The position numbers and the translations under genes were made by a program. This document shows, piece by piece, positions 45,862 through 55,307 of a stretch of DNA of 64,000 bases. Numbering within the stretch: the first letter of the stretch is position 1; every line of letters starts with the position of its first letter. Below the pieces are notes generated by a model. That model was not told where the DNA came from. It saw nothing but the letters and a program-made list of their open reading frames with translations, and made no database searches. This DNA comes from Streptococcus infantis (GTDB lineage: Bacteria > Bacillota > Bacilli > Lactobacillales > Streptococcaceae): contig NZ_CP046525.1 of the NCBI RefSeq assembly GCF_021497965.1, positions 310,001 through 374,000 of the forward strand, given 5' to 3'.

Positions 45862-46836
45862 ATGAAAACACGTATCACTGAACTATTAAATATTAAATAT
45901 CCTATCTTCCAAGGTGGAATGGCCTGGGTGGCAGATGGCGATTTGGCTGGAGCTGTTTCAAAAGCTGGTGGTCTCGGAATCATTGGTGGAGGAAACGCAC
46001 CTAAAGAAGTTGTTAAATCTAATATCGATAAGATTAAATCTTTAACAGATAAACCTTTTGGTGTTAATATTATGCTTCTGTCTCCATTTGTAGATGATAT
46101 TGTTGACCTCGTTATTGAAGAAGGGGTTAAGGTAGTCACAACTGGTGCAGGAAATCCAAGCAAATACATGGAGCGATTCCATGATGCTGGAATTACCGTT
46201 ATTCCTGTAGTTCCTAGTGTTGCATTGGCGAAACGCATGGAAAAAATCGGTGCAGATGCCGTCATTGCTGAAGGTATGGAAGCCGGCGGACATATTGGTA
46301 AATTAACAACTATGACCTTGGTTCGCCAAGTTGCGGCGGCTGTTTCAATTCCTGTAATCGCTGCAGGTGGTATTGCAGACGGCGAGGGAGCTGCAGCTGG
46401 ATTTATGCTTGGTGCAGAAGCTGTTCAAGTAGGAACTCGTTTTGTAGTTGCTAAAGAATCTAATGCTCATCCAAACTATAAAGCTAAGATTTTAAAAGCC
46501 CGTGATATTGATACAACGATTTCAGCACAACATTTTGGACACGCAGTTCGTGCCATCAAAAACCAATTGACTCGTGATTTCGAGCAAGCTGAAAAAGATG
46601 CCTTTAAACAAGAAAATCCAGATTTGGAAATCTTTGAGCAAATGGGTGCGGGAGCTCTCGCTAAAGCTGTTGTCCATGGTGATGTGGATGGTGGTTCAGT
46701 GATGGCCGGTCAGATTGCAGGTTTGGTTTCTAAAGAAGAAACTGTTGAAGAAATCTTAAAAGATATCTACTACGGTGCAGCTGAAAAGATTCAATCAGAA
46801 GCTGCTCGTTGGGCAGGAGTTACAAGAAATGACTAA
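45862..46836 (+). CDS. fabK: enoyl-ACP reductase II FabK (FMN-dependent)
   Basis: Reduces trans-2-enoyl-ACP in the last step of each elongation round; the flavin enzyme replaces FabI and makes streptococci insensitive to triclosan. The 324-residue TIM-barrel protein of the NPD/2-nitropropane dioxygenase superfamily has YPIFQGGMAWVADGDLAGAVSKAGGLG region landmarks, EGMEAGGHIG and VIAAGGIADG for FMN phosphate. It overlaps fabD by 8 bases. Confidence 0.96.
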   Translation: MKTRITELLNIKYPIFQGGMAWVADGDLAGAVSKAGGLGIIGGGNAPKEVVKSNIDKIKSLTDKPFGVNIMLLSPFVDDIVDLVIEEGVKVVTTGAGNPSKYMERFHDAGITVIPVVPSVALAKRMEKIGADAVIAEGMEAGGHIGKLTTMTLVRQVAAAVSIPVIAAGGIADGEGAAAGFMLGAEAVQVGTRFVVAKESNAHPNYKAKILKARDIDTTISAQHFGHAVRAIKNQLTRDFEQAEKDAFKQENPDLEIFEQMGAGALAKAVVHGDVDGGSVMAGQIAGLVSKEETVEEILKDIYYGAAEKIQSEAARWAGVTRND

Positions 46837-47749
46837 AACAGCCTTTCTATTTGCAGGTCAAGGAGCTCAATACCTAGGAATGGGTCGCGAGCTCTATGAC
46901 CAATATGCTATCGTCAAGGAAACAATCGATCAAGCTAGCCAAGTCTTGGGTTATGATCTCCGTGATTTGATTGACAATGATGAAGCAAAGTTAAATCAGA
47001 CTCGCTACACACAACCAGCTATTTTGGCTACTTCAGTTGCGATTTACCGACTTCTAGAGGAAAAAGGTTACCAGCCTGATATGGTGGCAGGTTTGTCGCT
47101 TGGAGAATATTCAGCCCTTGTAGCTAGTGGCGCTTTGAATTTTGAGGATGCAGTGGCACTAGTTGCTAAGCGTGGATCTTATATGGAAGAAGCGGCACCT
47201 GCTGGGTCTGGTAAAATGGTAGCCGTACTCAATACTCCAGTTGAAGTTATTGAACAAGCTTGTCAAGATGCTTCTCAATTTGGCGTTGTGACTCCAGCTA
47301 ACTACAATACTCCAAGCCAGATTGTTATCGGTGGTGAGGTAGCTGCAGTAGATTGTGCAGTTGAACTTTTGCAGGAAGCGGGAGCAAAACGCTTGATTCC
47401 TCTAAATGTTTCTGGACCTTTCCATACAGCTTTATTGGAGCCTGCAAGTCAAAAATTAGCACAAGCCCTGACAGCAGTTGAATTTTCTGATTTTGCTTGT
47501 CCTCTTGTTGGAAATACAGAAGCAAAGGTCATGGAAAAAGAACGAATTGCAGAACTCTTGACTCGTCAAGTTAAGGAACCTGTTCGTTTTTATGAGAGCA
47601 TTGCAGTCATGAAAGAAGCGGGAGTCACTCGTTTTATCGAGATTGGTCCTGGAAAAGTCTTGTCAGGATTCGTCAAAAAGATTGATAAAACTGCTCAACT
47701 TGCAAATGTTGAAGATCAAGCAAGTTTACAAGCACTCTTAGATAATTAG
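46829..47749 (+). CDS. fabD: malonyl-CoA:ACP transacylase FabD
   Basis: Loads malonyl groups onto ACP. The 306-residue protein has FLFAGQGAQYLGMG at the N-terminus and the active-site serine in AGLSLGEYSALV; the His lies in VSGPFHTALL. I use ATG 46829 (MTKTAFLFAGQG), which overlaps the end of fabK; an earlier in-frame start would only read through fabK codons. Confidence 0.96.
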   Translation: MTKTAFLFAGQGAQYLGMGRELYDQYAIVKETIDQASQVLGYDLRDLIDNDEAKLNQTRYTQPAILATSVAIYRLLEEKGYQPDMVAGLSLGEYSALVASGALNFEDAVALVAKRGSYMEEAAPAGSGKMVAVLNTPVEVIEQACQDASQFGVVTPANYNTPSQIVIGGEVAAVDCAVELLQEAGAKRLIPLNVSGPFHTALLEPASQKLAQALTAVEFSDFACPLVGNTEAKVMEKERIAELLTRQVKEPVRFYESIAVMKEAGVTRFIEIGPGKVLSGFVKKIDKTAQLANVEDQASLQALLDN

Positions 47750-47781
47750 ACTAATGTGGTAGAAGTTCTGAAAGGAGAAAA

Positions 47782-48516
47782 ATGAAACTAGAACAGAAAA
47801 ATGTCTTTATTACAGGCTCAAGTCGAGGAATTGGTCTTGCCATTGCTCATAAATTTGCTAGCTTGGGAGCTAACGTTGTCTTGAATAGTCGTGGTGAAAT
47901 CTCCGAGGAGCTTTTAAACGAGTTTAAACCATATGGTGTGAAGGTACTTGCTATTTCTGGTGATGTCTCAGACTTCACAGATGCAAAACGCATGGTGGAT
48001 CAAGCGATTGAAGAACTAGGTTCAGTTGATGTCCTAGTGAATAATGCTGGGATTACTCAAGACACCCTCATGCTCAAGATGACAGAAGAAGATTTTGAGA
48101 AGGTCTTGAAAATCAATTTGACAGGTGCCTTCAATATGACACAAGCTGTTTTGAAACAGATGATAAAAGCACGTGAAGGTGCTATTATCAATATGTCGAG
48201 TGTCGTTGGTTTGATGGGAAATATCGGTCAAGCAAACTACGCTGCTTCTAAAGCTGGTTTAATTGGATTTACTAAATCAGTAGCACGTGAAGTTGCCAAT
48301 CGTAATGTGCGTGTCAATGCTATTGCACCAGGAATGATTGAATCAGATATGACTGCAGTCCTATCTGATAAGGTGAAAGATGCTATGTTAGCACAAATTC
48401 CGATGAAACAATTTGGCCAAGCTGAGCAGGTCGCAGAGGTCACAGCCTTTCTTGCAAGCCAAGATTATCTAACGGGACAGGTCATTGCAATTGATGGTGG
48501 ACTAACCATGCAATAA
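47782..48516 (+). CDS. fabG: 3-oxoacyl-ACP reductase FabG
   Basis: NADPH-dependent SDR enzyme reducing 3-ketoacyl-ACP. The 244-residue protein has the nucleotide motif TGSSRGIGLA, NNAGITQD, and the catalytic Ser in INMSSVVG with YAASKAGLIG. It ends AIDGGLTMQ, the usual FabG tail. GAAAGGAG precedes the ATG. Confidence 0.97.
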   Translation: MKLEQKNVFITGSSRGIGLAIAHKFASLGANVVLNSRGEISEELLNEFKPYGVKVLAISGDVSDFTDAKRMVDQAIEELGSVDVLVNNAGITQDTLMLKMTEEDFEKVLKINLTGAFNMTQAVLKQMIKAREGAIINMSSVVGLMGNIGQANYAASKAGLIGFTKSVAREVANRNVRVNAIAPGMIESDMTAVLSDKVKDAMLAQIPMKQFGQAEQVAEVTAFLASQDYLTGQVIAIDGGLTMQ

Positions 48517-48538
48517 GAGTTAAAATAGAGGTATGAAA

Positions 48539-49774
48539 ATGAAACTAAATCGAGTAGTAGTAACAGGTTATGGATTAACATCTCCAATCGGTAACACACC
48601 AGAAGAATTTTGGAACAATCTAAAAGATGGAAACATTGGAATTGGTGAAATAACTAAGTTTGATCACAGTGCTTTTGATGTTCATAATGCAGCAGAAATT
48701 AACGATTTTCCGTTTGACAAATATTTTGTAAAAAAAGATACTAATCGTTTCGATGATTATTCTTTATATGCCTTGTATGCAGCTCAAGAAGCGGTGAACA
48801 ATGCAAATCTTGACGTAGAAGCGCTTGATAAAGATCGCTTTGGTGTCATTGTTGCATCAGGTATCGGTGGAATCAGAGAAATCGAAGATCAAGTCCTTCG
48901 ACTTCACGAAAAAGGACCAAAACGTGTAAAACCATTGACACTTCCAAAAGCCTTGCCAAATATGGCAGCAGGAAATGTTGCTATGCGCTTTGGTGCAAAT
49001 GGTATCTGTAAATCTATCAATACAGCTTGTGCTTCATCAAATGATGCTATCGGAGATGCCTTCCGTTCTATCAAGTTTGGTTTCCAAGATATCATGTTGG
49101 TTGGTGGTTCAGAATCATCTATTACTCCATTTGCGATTGCAGGTTTCCAAGCCTTAACAGCTCTTTCAACAACAGAAGATCCAACTCGTGCTTCTATTCC
49201 ATTTGACAAAGACCGTAATGGATTTGTCATGGGTGAAGGATCAGGTATGTTGGTTCTTGAAAGCTTAGAGCACGCAGAAAAACGTGGAGCAACTATCCTT
49301 GCCGAAGTTGTTGGTTATGGTAACACTTGTGATGCTTACCACATGACTTCACCACATCCAGAAGGTCAAGGGGCTATTAAAGCTATCAAACTTGCCTTGG
49401 ATGAAGCTGAGATTACACCAGACCAAGTAGCCTATGTCAATGCCCACGGTACATCAACTCCAGCTAATGAAAAAGGAGAAAGTGGAGCGATTGTAGCGGT
49501 TCTTGGTAAGGAAGTACCTGTATCTTCAACCAAGTCATTTACAGGACACTTGCTCGGTGCAGCAGGTGCAGTTGAAGCCATTGCAACAATTGAAGCAATT
49601 CGTAACAACTATGTTCCAATGACAGCTGGAACAACAGAATTATCAGACTACATTGAAGCAAACGTAATTTATGGACAAGGAGTGGAACGTGAAATTCCTT
49701 ATGCTATCTCAAATACCTTTGGATTTGGTGGACATAATGCAGTTCTTGCTTTCAAACGTTGGGAGAATAAGTAA
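48539..49774 (+). CDS. fabF: 3-oxoacyl-ACP synthase II FabF
   Basis: Elongating condensing enzyme. The 411-residue protein shows the catalytic Cys in SINTACASSNDAIG and the two His in NAHGTSTPANE and KSFTGHLLGAAGAVE. I choose ATG 48539 (MKLNRVVVTGYG) over ATG 48533 because AGAGG is only 2 bases before the latter but 8 before the former. Confidence 0.96.
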   Translation: MKLNRVVVTGYGLTSPIGNTPEEFWNNLKDGNIGIGEITKFDHSAFDVHNAAEINDFPFDKYFVKKDTNRFDDYSLYALYAAQEAVNNANLDVEALDKDRFGVIVASGIGGIREIEDQVLRLHEKGPKRVKPLTLPKALPNMAAGNVAMRFGANGICKSINTACASSNDAIGDAFRSIKFGFQDIMLVGGSESSITPFAIAGFQALTALSTTEDPTRASIPFDKDRNGFVMGEGSGMLVLESLEHAEKRGATILAEVVGYGNTCDAYHMTSPHPEGQGAIKAIKLALDEAEITPDQVAYVNAHGTSTPANEKGESGAIVAVLGKEVPVSSTKSFTGHLLGAAGAVEAIATIEAIRNNYVPMTAGTTELSDYIEANVIYGQGVEREIPYAISNTFGFGGHNAVLAFKRWENK

Positions 49775-49776
49775 AG

Positions 49777-50259
49777 ATGAATTTAAATGAAATCAAAGAC
49801 TTGATGGCACAATTTGACCAGTCAAGCTTGAAAGAATTTTCTTATAAAAATGGAACGGATGAGTTGGTCTTCAGTAAGAATGAAGCAAAACTTGTTGCAG
49901 AAACAAGTCCAACACCTCAACCTGTGGTTCCAGCAACTACACCTACAGTTGCACCACAAGTTCCAACTACAACACCAGCTGCAGAAGCAGCTTCAGAATC
50001 AAGTGTTACTGAGTCTGTAGCTGAAGGAGACCTTGTAGAAAGTCCACTTGTCGGAGTTGCTTATTTGGCTGCCGGACCTGATAAACCTAATTTTGTTTCA
50101 GTTGGTGATACTGTTAAAAAAGGCCAAACCTTGGTCATCATCGAAGCTATGAAGGTCATGAACGAAATTCCAGCACCTAAAGATGGTGTCGTAACAGAAA
50201 TTCTTGTTGCCAATGAAGAAATGGTTGAGTTCGGGAAAGGCTTGGTACGTATCAAATGA
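49777..50259 (+). CDS. accB: acetyl-CoA carboxylase biotin carboxyl carrier protein
   Basis: Carries the carboxyl group between biotin carboxylase and carboxyltransferase. The 160 residues comprise an N-terminal helix, a Pro/Thr/Ala/Val linker (about 45-80) and the biotinyl domain with Lys126 in [11 protein letters not shown]. Its stop overlaps the fabZ start (ATGA). Confidence 0.97.
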   Translation: MNLNEIKDLMAQFDQSSLKEFSYKNGTDELVFSKNEAKLVAETSPTPQPVVPATTPTVAPQVPTTTPAAEAASESSVTESVAEGDLVESPLVGVAYLAAGPDKPNFVSVGDTVKKGQTLVIIEAMKVMNEIPAPKDGVVTEILVANEEMVEFGKGLVRIK

Positions 50260-50678
50260 TTGATATTCAAGGAATTAAAGAAGCTTTGCCCCACCGCTAT
50301 CCGATGCTCTTAGTGGATCGTGTCTTGGAAGTCAGTGAAGATACAATCGTTGCTATTAAAAATGTAACGATTAATGAACCTTTCTTCAACGGACACTTTC
50401 CAGCCTATCCTGTAATGCCAGGTGTCTTGATCATGGAAGCTTTGGCACAAACAGCAGGTGTCTTGGAATTATCAAAACCTGAAAACAAAGGGAAGCTTGT
50501 TTTCTATGCTGGTATGGACAAAGTGAAATTTAAGAAACAAGTTGTTCCTGGTGATCAGCTTGTCATGACAGCAACTTTTGTCAAGCGTCGTGGCACCATC
50601 GCCGTAGTAGAAGCGAAGGCAGAAGTAGATGGTAAGCTTGCAGCAAGCGGTACTCTAACCTTTGCTATTGGAAACTAG
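50256..50678 (+). CDS. fabZ: 3-hydroxyacyl-ACP dehydratase FabZ
   Basis: Removes water from 3-hydroxyacyl-ACP. The 140-residue hot-dog protein has [15 protein letters not shown] with the catalytic His, [20 protein letters not shown] and the Glu in EALAQTAG. In streptococci FabZ works with the isomerase FabM for unsaturated chains in place of FabA. Coupled to accB by a 4-base overlap. Confidence 0.97.
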   Translation: MIDIQGIKEALPHRYPMLLVDRVLEVSEDTIVAIKNVTINEPFFNGHFPAYPVMPGVLIMEALAQTAGVLELSKPENKGKLVFYAGMDKVKFKKQVVPGDQLVMTATFVKRRGTIAVVEAKAEVDGKLAASGTLTFAIGN

Positions 50679-50689
50679 GGAGGTTTTCC

Positions 50690-52057
50690 ATGTTTCGTAA
50701 GATTTTAATTGCCAATCGTGGTGAAATCGCTGTTCGTATTATTCGTGCGGCACGAGAATTAGGAATTGCAACAGTCGCTGTCTATTCGACTGCTGACAAG
50801 GAGGCTCTCCACACGCTTTTGGCTGATGAGGCTATCTGTATCGGCCCTGGGAAGGCTACAGAATCTTATCTGAACATCAATGCCATCCTATCAGCTGCAG
50901 TCTTGACTGAAGCTGAAGCTATTCACCCTGGATTTGGTTTCTTAAGTGAAAATTCCAAATTTGCAACTATGTGTGAAGAAGTTGGGATCAAATTTATCGG
51001 ACCATCAGCCCGTGTCATGGATGTCATGGGAGATAAAATTAACGCCCGTGCTCAAATGATTAAGGCCAATGTGCCTGTCATTCCAGGATCAGATGGAGAG
51101 GTCCATACAGCAGAAGAGGCTCTTGCTATTGCTGAAAAAATTGGTTATCCAGTTATGTTGAAAGCTTCAGCTGGAGGTGGTGGAAAAGGGATTCGTAAGG
51201 TTGAAAAAGCAGAAGATCTTGTGTCAGCCTTTGAAACAGCCTCTAGTGAAGCCAAAGCCAACTTTGGTAATGGAGCTATGTACCTTGAGCGTGTGATTTA
51301 TCCTGCTCGCCATATTGAAGTACAGATTCTTGCTGACCAAATGGGACATGTTATTCACCTTGGTGAGCGTGACTGTTCGCTTCAACGGAATAACCAAAAG
51401 GTTTTAGAAGAAAGTCCTTCGATTGCTATTGGAAAAACCCTTCGTAATGAAATTGGTGCTGCGGCAGTTCGTGCAGCGGAGTCTGTAGGCTACGAAAATG
51501 CTGGTACGATTGAATTCCTACTAGATGAAGCAAGTGGCAAATTCTACTTTATGGAGATGAATACGCGTGTCCAAGTGGAACACCCGGTAACCGAATTTGT
51601 TTCAGGTGTAGATATTGTCAAGGAACAAATCCGTATCGCAGCGGGTCAACCATTGACTTTGAAACAAGAAGACATTGTTCTAAAAGGACATGCCATTGAG
51701 TGCCGTATCAATGCAGAAAACCCAGTCTTTAATTTTGCACCAAGCCCAGGGAAGATTACCAATCTTTATCTACCAAGTGGTGGTGTGGGCTTGCGTGTTG
51801 ACTCAGCAGTTTATCCTGGTTATAGCATTCCGCCATACTATGATAGTATGATTGCTAAAATTATTGTTCATGGTGAAAATCGATTTGATGCACTCATGAA
51901 AATGCAACGAGCTCTTTATGAACTCGAAATTGAAGGGGTTGTCACCAATGCTGATTTTCAGCTCGATTTGATTTCTGATCGTCGAGTGATAGCAGGAGAC
52001 TACGATACTTCATTCTTGATGGAAACTTTCTTACCACACTATCAAGAAAAAGAATAA
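50690..52057 (+). CDS. accC: acetyl-CoA carboxylase, biotin carboxylase subunit
   Basis: ATP-dependent carboxylation of biotin on AccB. The 455-residue ATP-grasp enzyme has FRKILIANRGEIAVRI at the start, the Gly-rich ASAGGGGKGIRKV loop, and EMNTRVQVEHPVTE in the active site. It follows fabZ by 11 bases. Confidence 0.97.
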   Translation: MFRKILIANRGEIAVRIIRAARELGIATVAVYSTADKEALHTLLADEAICIGPGKATESYLNINAILSAAVLTEAEAIHPGFGFLSENSKFATMCEEVGIKFIGPSARVMDVMGDKINARAQMIKANVPVIPGSDGEVHTAEEALAIAEKIGYPVMLKASAGGGGKGIRKVEKAEDLVSAFETASSEAKANFGNGAMYLERVIYPARHIEVQILADQMGHVIHLGERDCSLQRNNQKVLEESPSIAIGKTLRNEIGAAAVRAAESVGYENAGTIEFLLDEASGKFYFMEMNTRVQVEHPVTEFVSGVDIVKEQIRIAAGQPLTLKQEDIVLKGHAIECRINAENPVFNFAPSPGKITNLYLPSGGVGLRVDSAVYPGYSIPPYYDSMIAKIIVHGENRFDALMKMQRALYELEIEGVVTNADFQLDLISDRRVIAGDYDTSFLMETFLPHYQEKE

Positions 52058-52091
52058 TATAAAAAGAGTATGAGACTGAAAAGGGGGATGT

Positions 52092-52955
52092 ATGGCTCTA
52101 TTTAGTAAAAAAGATAAATATATACGAATTAATCCCAATCGTTCACTTAGAGAAAAGCCCCAAGCTAAACCTGAGGTTCCAGACGAACTCTTCTCAAAAT
52201 GTCCAGGTTGTAAACACACCATTTACCAAAAAGATCTAGGGAGTGAGCGTATTTGTCCTCACTGTGGCTATACCTTCCGTATCTCAGCTCAAGAGCGTCT
52301 TTCTTTGACCATCGATATGGGAAGCTTCTTAGAGATGTTTACTTGGATTGAGACGCAGGATCCATTGGAATTTCCAGGCTACCAGAAAAAATTAGCCTCT
52401 ATGCGTGAAAAAACAGGGCTTGATGAGGCTGTTGTTACAGGAACTGCTTTGATCAAGGGGGAAAAGGTAGCCCTCGGAATCATGGATTCCAACTTTATCA
52501 TGGCGTCTATGGGAACGGTCGTTGGTGAGAAAATCACCCGATTGTTTGAATACGCGACAGCTGAAAAATTACCAGTCGTCTTGTTTACAGCATCTGGTGG
52601 AGCACGTATGCAAGAAGGAATCATGAGTTTGATGCAGATGGCTAAAATCTCTGCAGCAGTTAAACGTCATTCCAATGCAGGTCTCTTTTATCTGACTATC
52701 CTAACAGATCCAACAACCGGAGGTGTTACAGCTTCCTTTGCCATGGAAGGTGATATTATCTTGGCAGAGCCTCAAAGTTTGGTAGGATTTGCTGGACGTC
52801 GTGTCATTGAAAATACCGTAAGGGAAGATTTGCCAGAGGATTTCCAGAAGGCAGAGTTTTTGTTAGAACATGGCTTTGTGGATGCGATTGTTAAACGGAG
52901 AGAACTGCCAGATATGATTGCTCGATTAGTAAGGTTACATAAGGGGGATTGTTGA
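52092..52955 (+). CDS. accD: acetyl-CoA carboxylase carboxyltransferase subunit beta
   Basis: Half of the carboxyltransferase moving CO2 from biotin to acetyl-CoA. The 287-residue protein has an N-terminal zinc ribbon (CPGCKHT ... CPHCGYTF) and the crotonase-type core with SGGARMQEG and LTDPTTGGV. The TGA overlaps the accA ATG by one base. Confidence 0.97.
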   Translation: MALFSKKDKYIRINPNRSLREKPQAKPEVPDELFSKCPGCKHTIYQKDLGSERICPHCGYTFRISAQERLSLTIDMGSFLEMFTWIETQDPLEFPGYQKKLASMREKTGLDEAVVTGTALIKGEKVALGIMDSNFIMASMGTVVGEKITRLFEYATAEKLPVVLFTASGGARMQEGIMSLMQMAKISAAVKRHSNAGLFYLTILTDPTTGGVTASFAMEGDIILAEPQSLVGFAGRRVIENTVREDLPEDFQKAEFLLEHGFVDAIVKRRELPDMIARLVRLHKGDC

Positions 52956-53722
52956 TGAATATTGCAAAAATCGTCAGAGAAGCACGTGAACAAACCCGTT
53001 TAACTGCCTTGGACTTCGCAACAGGAATATTTGATGACTTTGTAGAGCTCCATGGTGATCGCTCTTTCCGAGATGATGGTGCTGTTATTGGTGGTATCGG
53101 TTGGTTGGGAAACCAAGCAGTAACTGTTGTTGGAATCCAAAAAGGTAAAAGCTTACAAGATAATCTTAACCGTAACTTTGGACAACCTCATCCGGAAGGT
53201 TATCGAAAAGCCCTTCGCTTGATGAAGCAGGCTGAAAAATTTGGCCGTCCTGTTGTAACTTTTATCAACACGGCAGGTGCCTATCCTGGTGTCGGAGCAG
53301 AGGAGCGTGGTCAAGGTGAAGCTATTGCTCGTAACCTCATGGAGATGAGCGATCTTAAGGTGCCGATAATCGCTATTATTATTGGTGAAGGTGGTTCTGG
53401 TGGAGCCCTCGCTCTTGCCGTAGCTGACCGTGTCTGGATGTTAGAGAACTCTATCTATGCAGTTCTCAGTCCTGAAGGTTTTGCTTCTATCCTTTGGAAG
53501 GATGGCAGTCGTGCCATGGAAGCTGCAGAGTTGATGAAAATTACTTCTTTCGAATTGCTAGATATGAAGATTGTAGATAAGGTTATCTCTGAGGTAGGTC
53601 TATCAAGCAAAGATTTAATCAAGCAAGTCAAAGAACAACTCCGAGCAGAACTTGATGAACTTGGGAAACTGCCACTAGATCAACTCATTGAAGATCGTTA
53701 CCAACGCTTTAGAAAATACTAA
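52955..53722 (+). CDS. accA: acetyl-CoA carboxylase carboxyltransferase subunit alpha
   Basis: Partner of AccD in the alpha2beta2 carboxyltransferase. The 255-residue protein shows [37 protein letters not shown] landmark region and [17 protein letters not shown]. The short length (no N-terminal extension) is the streptococcal form. I start at ATG 52955 overlapping the accD stop. A terminator follows, ending the fab/acc cluster. Confidence 0.97.
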   Translation: MNIAKIVREAREQTRLTALDFATGIFDDFVELHGDRSFRDDGAVIGGIGWLGNQAVTVVGIQKGKSLQDNLNRNFGQPHPEGYRKALRLMKQAEKFGRPVVTFINTAGAYPGVGAEERGQGEAIARNLMEMSDLKVPIIAIIIGEGGSGGALALAVADRVWMLENSIYAVLSPEGFASILWKDGSRAMEAAELMKITSFELLDMKIVDKVISEVGLSSKDLIKQVKEQLRAELDELGKLPLDQLIEDRYQRFRKY

Positions 53723-53730
53723 GAAATACA

Positions 53731-53767
53731 AAAAAAGCTAGACTTATATTTAGTTCTAGCTTTTTTG
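53731..53767 (+). terminator. terminator of the fab/acc cluster
   Basis: Stem AAAAAAGCTAGA / TCTAGCTTTTTT with a loop of 12 bases, 9 bases after accA. Confidence 0.93.
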
Positions 53768-53802
53768 TTAACCTGGACTCCAAGTTTCGATGGAAGTGTA
53801 GT

Positions 53803-53836
53803 AAAAAAGTGTTTGATAATAGTCAAACACTTTTTC
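53803..53836 (-). terminator. terminator of the efp-asp23-nusB operon
   Basis: Perfect stem AAAAAGTGTTTGA / TCAAACACTTTTT with a 6-base loop; on the minus strand it follows nusB and gives a U run. Convergent with the accA terminator. Confidence 0.92.
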
Positions 53837-53841
53837 TATAG

Positions 53842-54264
53842 TTAGTTTTCTTCAGTTACAAACTGGCTGAGCAGTCCGTTGATGAAACGGGCTGATTTTT
53901 GATCTGAAAAGCTTTTTGCAAGTTCAATAGCTTCATTCACAGCTACGAGTTGAGGAGTATCAAATGAAGTGATTTCGAAAACTCCTAAACGCAATAGATT
54001 CTTTTCTACTAAGGTTAGACGGTCAATCGTCCAACCAGCCTTTAAATGCTGAGTGATTTGTTTATCTAGTTCCTCTTTTTGAGCTTGAACACCAGATACA
54101 AGATCGATTAGGAAACTAGGGAGTTTTACCTCGTCGTCTTCTCGATCATGAGTATAAGCGAAGCGACAAGCTGTTTCAATATCAGAACCATATTCAAGAC
54201 TCATCAGTGCTTGGAAGGCACATTTTCGTAGTTCGCGTCTAGATTCTAATAATGGACTAGTCAT
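53842..54264 (-). CDS. nusB: transcription antitermination factor NusB
   Basis: Binds boxA RNA with S10 (NusE) for antitermination on rRNA operons. With the ATG at 54264 (MTSPLLESRRELRK) it is 140 residues, all-helical, with landmarks ELRKCAFQALMSLEYG and the C-terminal ELAKSFSDQKSARFINGLL. The start lies within asp23 (8-base overlap). An upstream in-frame Met exists but does not match the family start. Confidence 0.95.
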   Translation of the reverse strand: MTSPLLESRRELRKCAFQALMSLEYGSDIETACRFAYTHDREDDEVKLPSFLIDLVSGVQAQKEELDKQITQHLKAGWTIDRLTLVEKNLLRLGVFEITSFDTPQLVAVNEAIELAKSFSDQKSARFINGLLSQFVTEEN

Positions 54265-54646
54265 TGAGGAAGTCCTCATCAAACAAATCTTTTAATGCTG
54301 GTTTTGGTGTCTTATCTGGTGCAATACCAGCAACGTGAATATTCACAGCATTGAGTTCAACATCAGCCATATTACGAACGGCATCTTTTACAGCTTTTTG
54401 AATAGCCATTGCAACCTTAGGAACCTTGACACCATACTCAAGATAGAGATAGATATCAGCTGTTAGCTCTTCTTCAGATTCTTTTAGATAGACACCACGG
54501 CCGAGTGAAAGTTTTGAAAGGGTGTCAGATACTGATTTGTTTGAAAAAGAGTGGACACCATCAACTTTAGCTGTAGCGATTGCAATGATTTTTTCAAGTA
54601 CACGTGGGGCGATAACGATTTCGCCTAATTGTTCTTCAATTCCCAT
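54257..54646 (-). CDS. Asp23/Gls24 family envelope stress protein
   Basis: A 129-residue DUF322 protein of the alkaline-shock/Gls24 family (GEIVIAPRVLEKIIAIATAKVDGV region, GVYLKESEEELTADIYLYLEYGVKVP). Family members attach to the membrane via AmaP and help with envelope stress; this member is the YqhY-like one, which in many Firmicutes lies between efp/acc and nusB and has been linked to acetyl-CoA carboxylase control. The nearby acc operon on the opposite strand fits that link. It overlaps nusB by 8 bases. Confidence 0.88.
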   Translation of the reverse strand: MGIEEQLGEIVIAPRVLEKIIAIATAKVDGVHSFSNKSVSDTLSKLSLGRGVYLKESEEELTADIYLYLEYGVKVPKVAMAIQKAVKDAVRNMADVELNAVNIHVAGIAPDKTPKPALKDLFDEDFLND

Positions 54647-54667
54647 AGAATGACCTCTTTCTAGAGA

Positions 54668-55228
54668 TTAGGCACGAGAAACGTAAGTTCCTTCTGCAGT
54701 GTTGATAACGAGTTTTTGTCCTGCTTCGATGAAGTCTGGAACGTTAACGACAAGTCCAGTTTCCATTGTAGCTGGTTTACCAGAACCTGTAACAGTAGCA
54801 CCTTTAATAGATGGTTGTGTTTCAGCAACTGTCAATTCAACAGTTGTAGGTACTGTTACACCGATGACTTCAGTTCCGTAAAATTGAATTTTAACTTCAG
54901 AATTTTCAAGGATGTAAAGCAATTCGTTTTCAACATTTACAACAGGAATTTCGTATTGGTCGTAAGTTTCAGTGTTCATGAAGTAAGCTGTTTCATCCAT
55001 TTTGTACAAGTATTGTGCTGGTACAGTTTCGATAATCGCTTGTTCAAATTTTTCCTCTGGGCGGTAGCTAGTTTCAAATGTTGAACCAGTACGGACATCA
55101 CGCAATTTCATACGCATGATAGTGTTTCCTTTACCTGGTTTGTGGTGGCTAGCTTCCAAAACGCGGATCAATTTTCCGTCAGCTGTTTCAAAGGTCATAC
55201 CAGCCTTTAATTTACTTGCTTCAATCAT
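54668..55228 (-). CDS. efp: translation elongation factor P
   Basis: Relieves ribosome stalling at polyproline. The 186-residue protein has the three beta-barrel layout; the loop tip is HHKPGKGN with Lys33 as the site corresponding to the modified lysine in other bacteria. No modification enzyme is in the window. The C-terminal [17 protein letters not shown] is typical. It is first in the efp-asp23-nusB unit, 21 bases before asp23. Confidence 0.97.
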   Translation of the reverse strand: MIEASKLKAGMTFETADGKLIRVLEASHHKPGKGNTIMRMKLRDVRTGSTFETSYRPEEKFEQAIIETVPAQYLYKMDETAYFMNTETYDQYEIPVVNVENELLYILENSEVKIQFYGTEVIGVTVPTTVELTVAETQPSIKGATVTGSGKPATMETGLVVNVPDFIEAGQKLVINTAEGTYVSRA

Positions 55229-55261
55229 GTTTATACCTCTTTTATAAATAGTTTACTCTTT

Positions 55262-55290
55262 ATTGTATCATAATAGCCTAGAATTCTCAA
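55262..55290 (-). promoter_or_regulatory. efp operon promoter
   Basis: On the minus strand, TTGAGA (55290-55285) and TACAAT (55267-55262) with a 17-base spacer, 33 bases before efp. Confidence 0.85.
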
Positions 55291-55307
55291 ATATCAGAGA
55301 AGATGAC

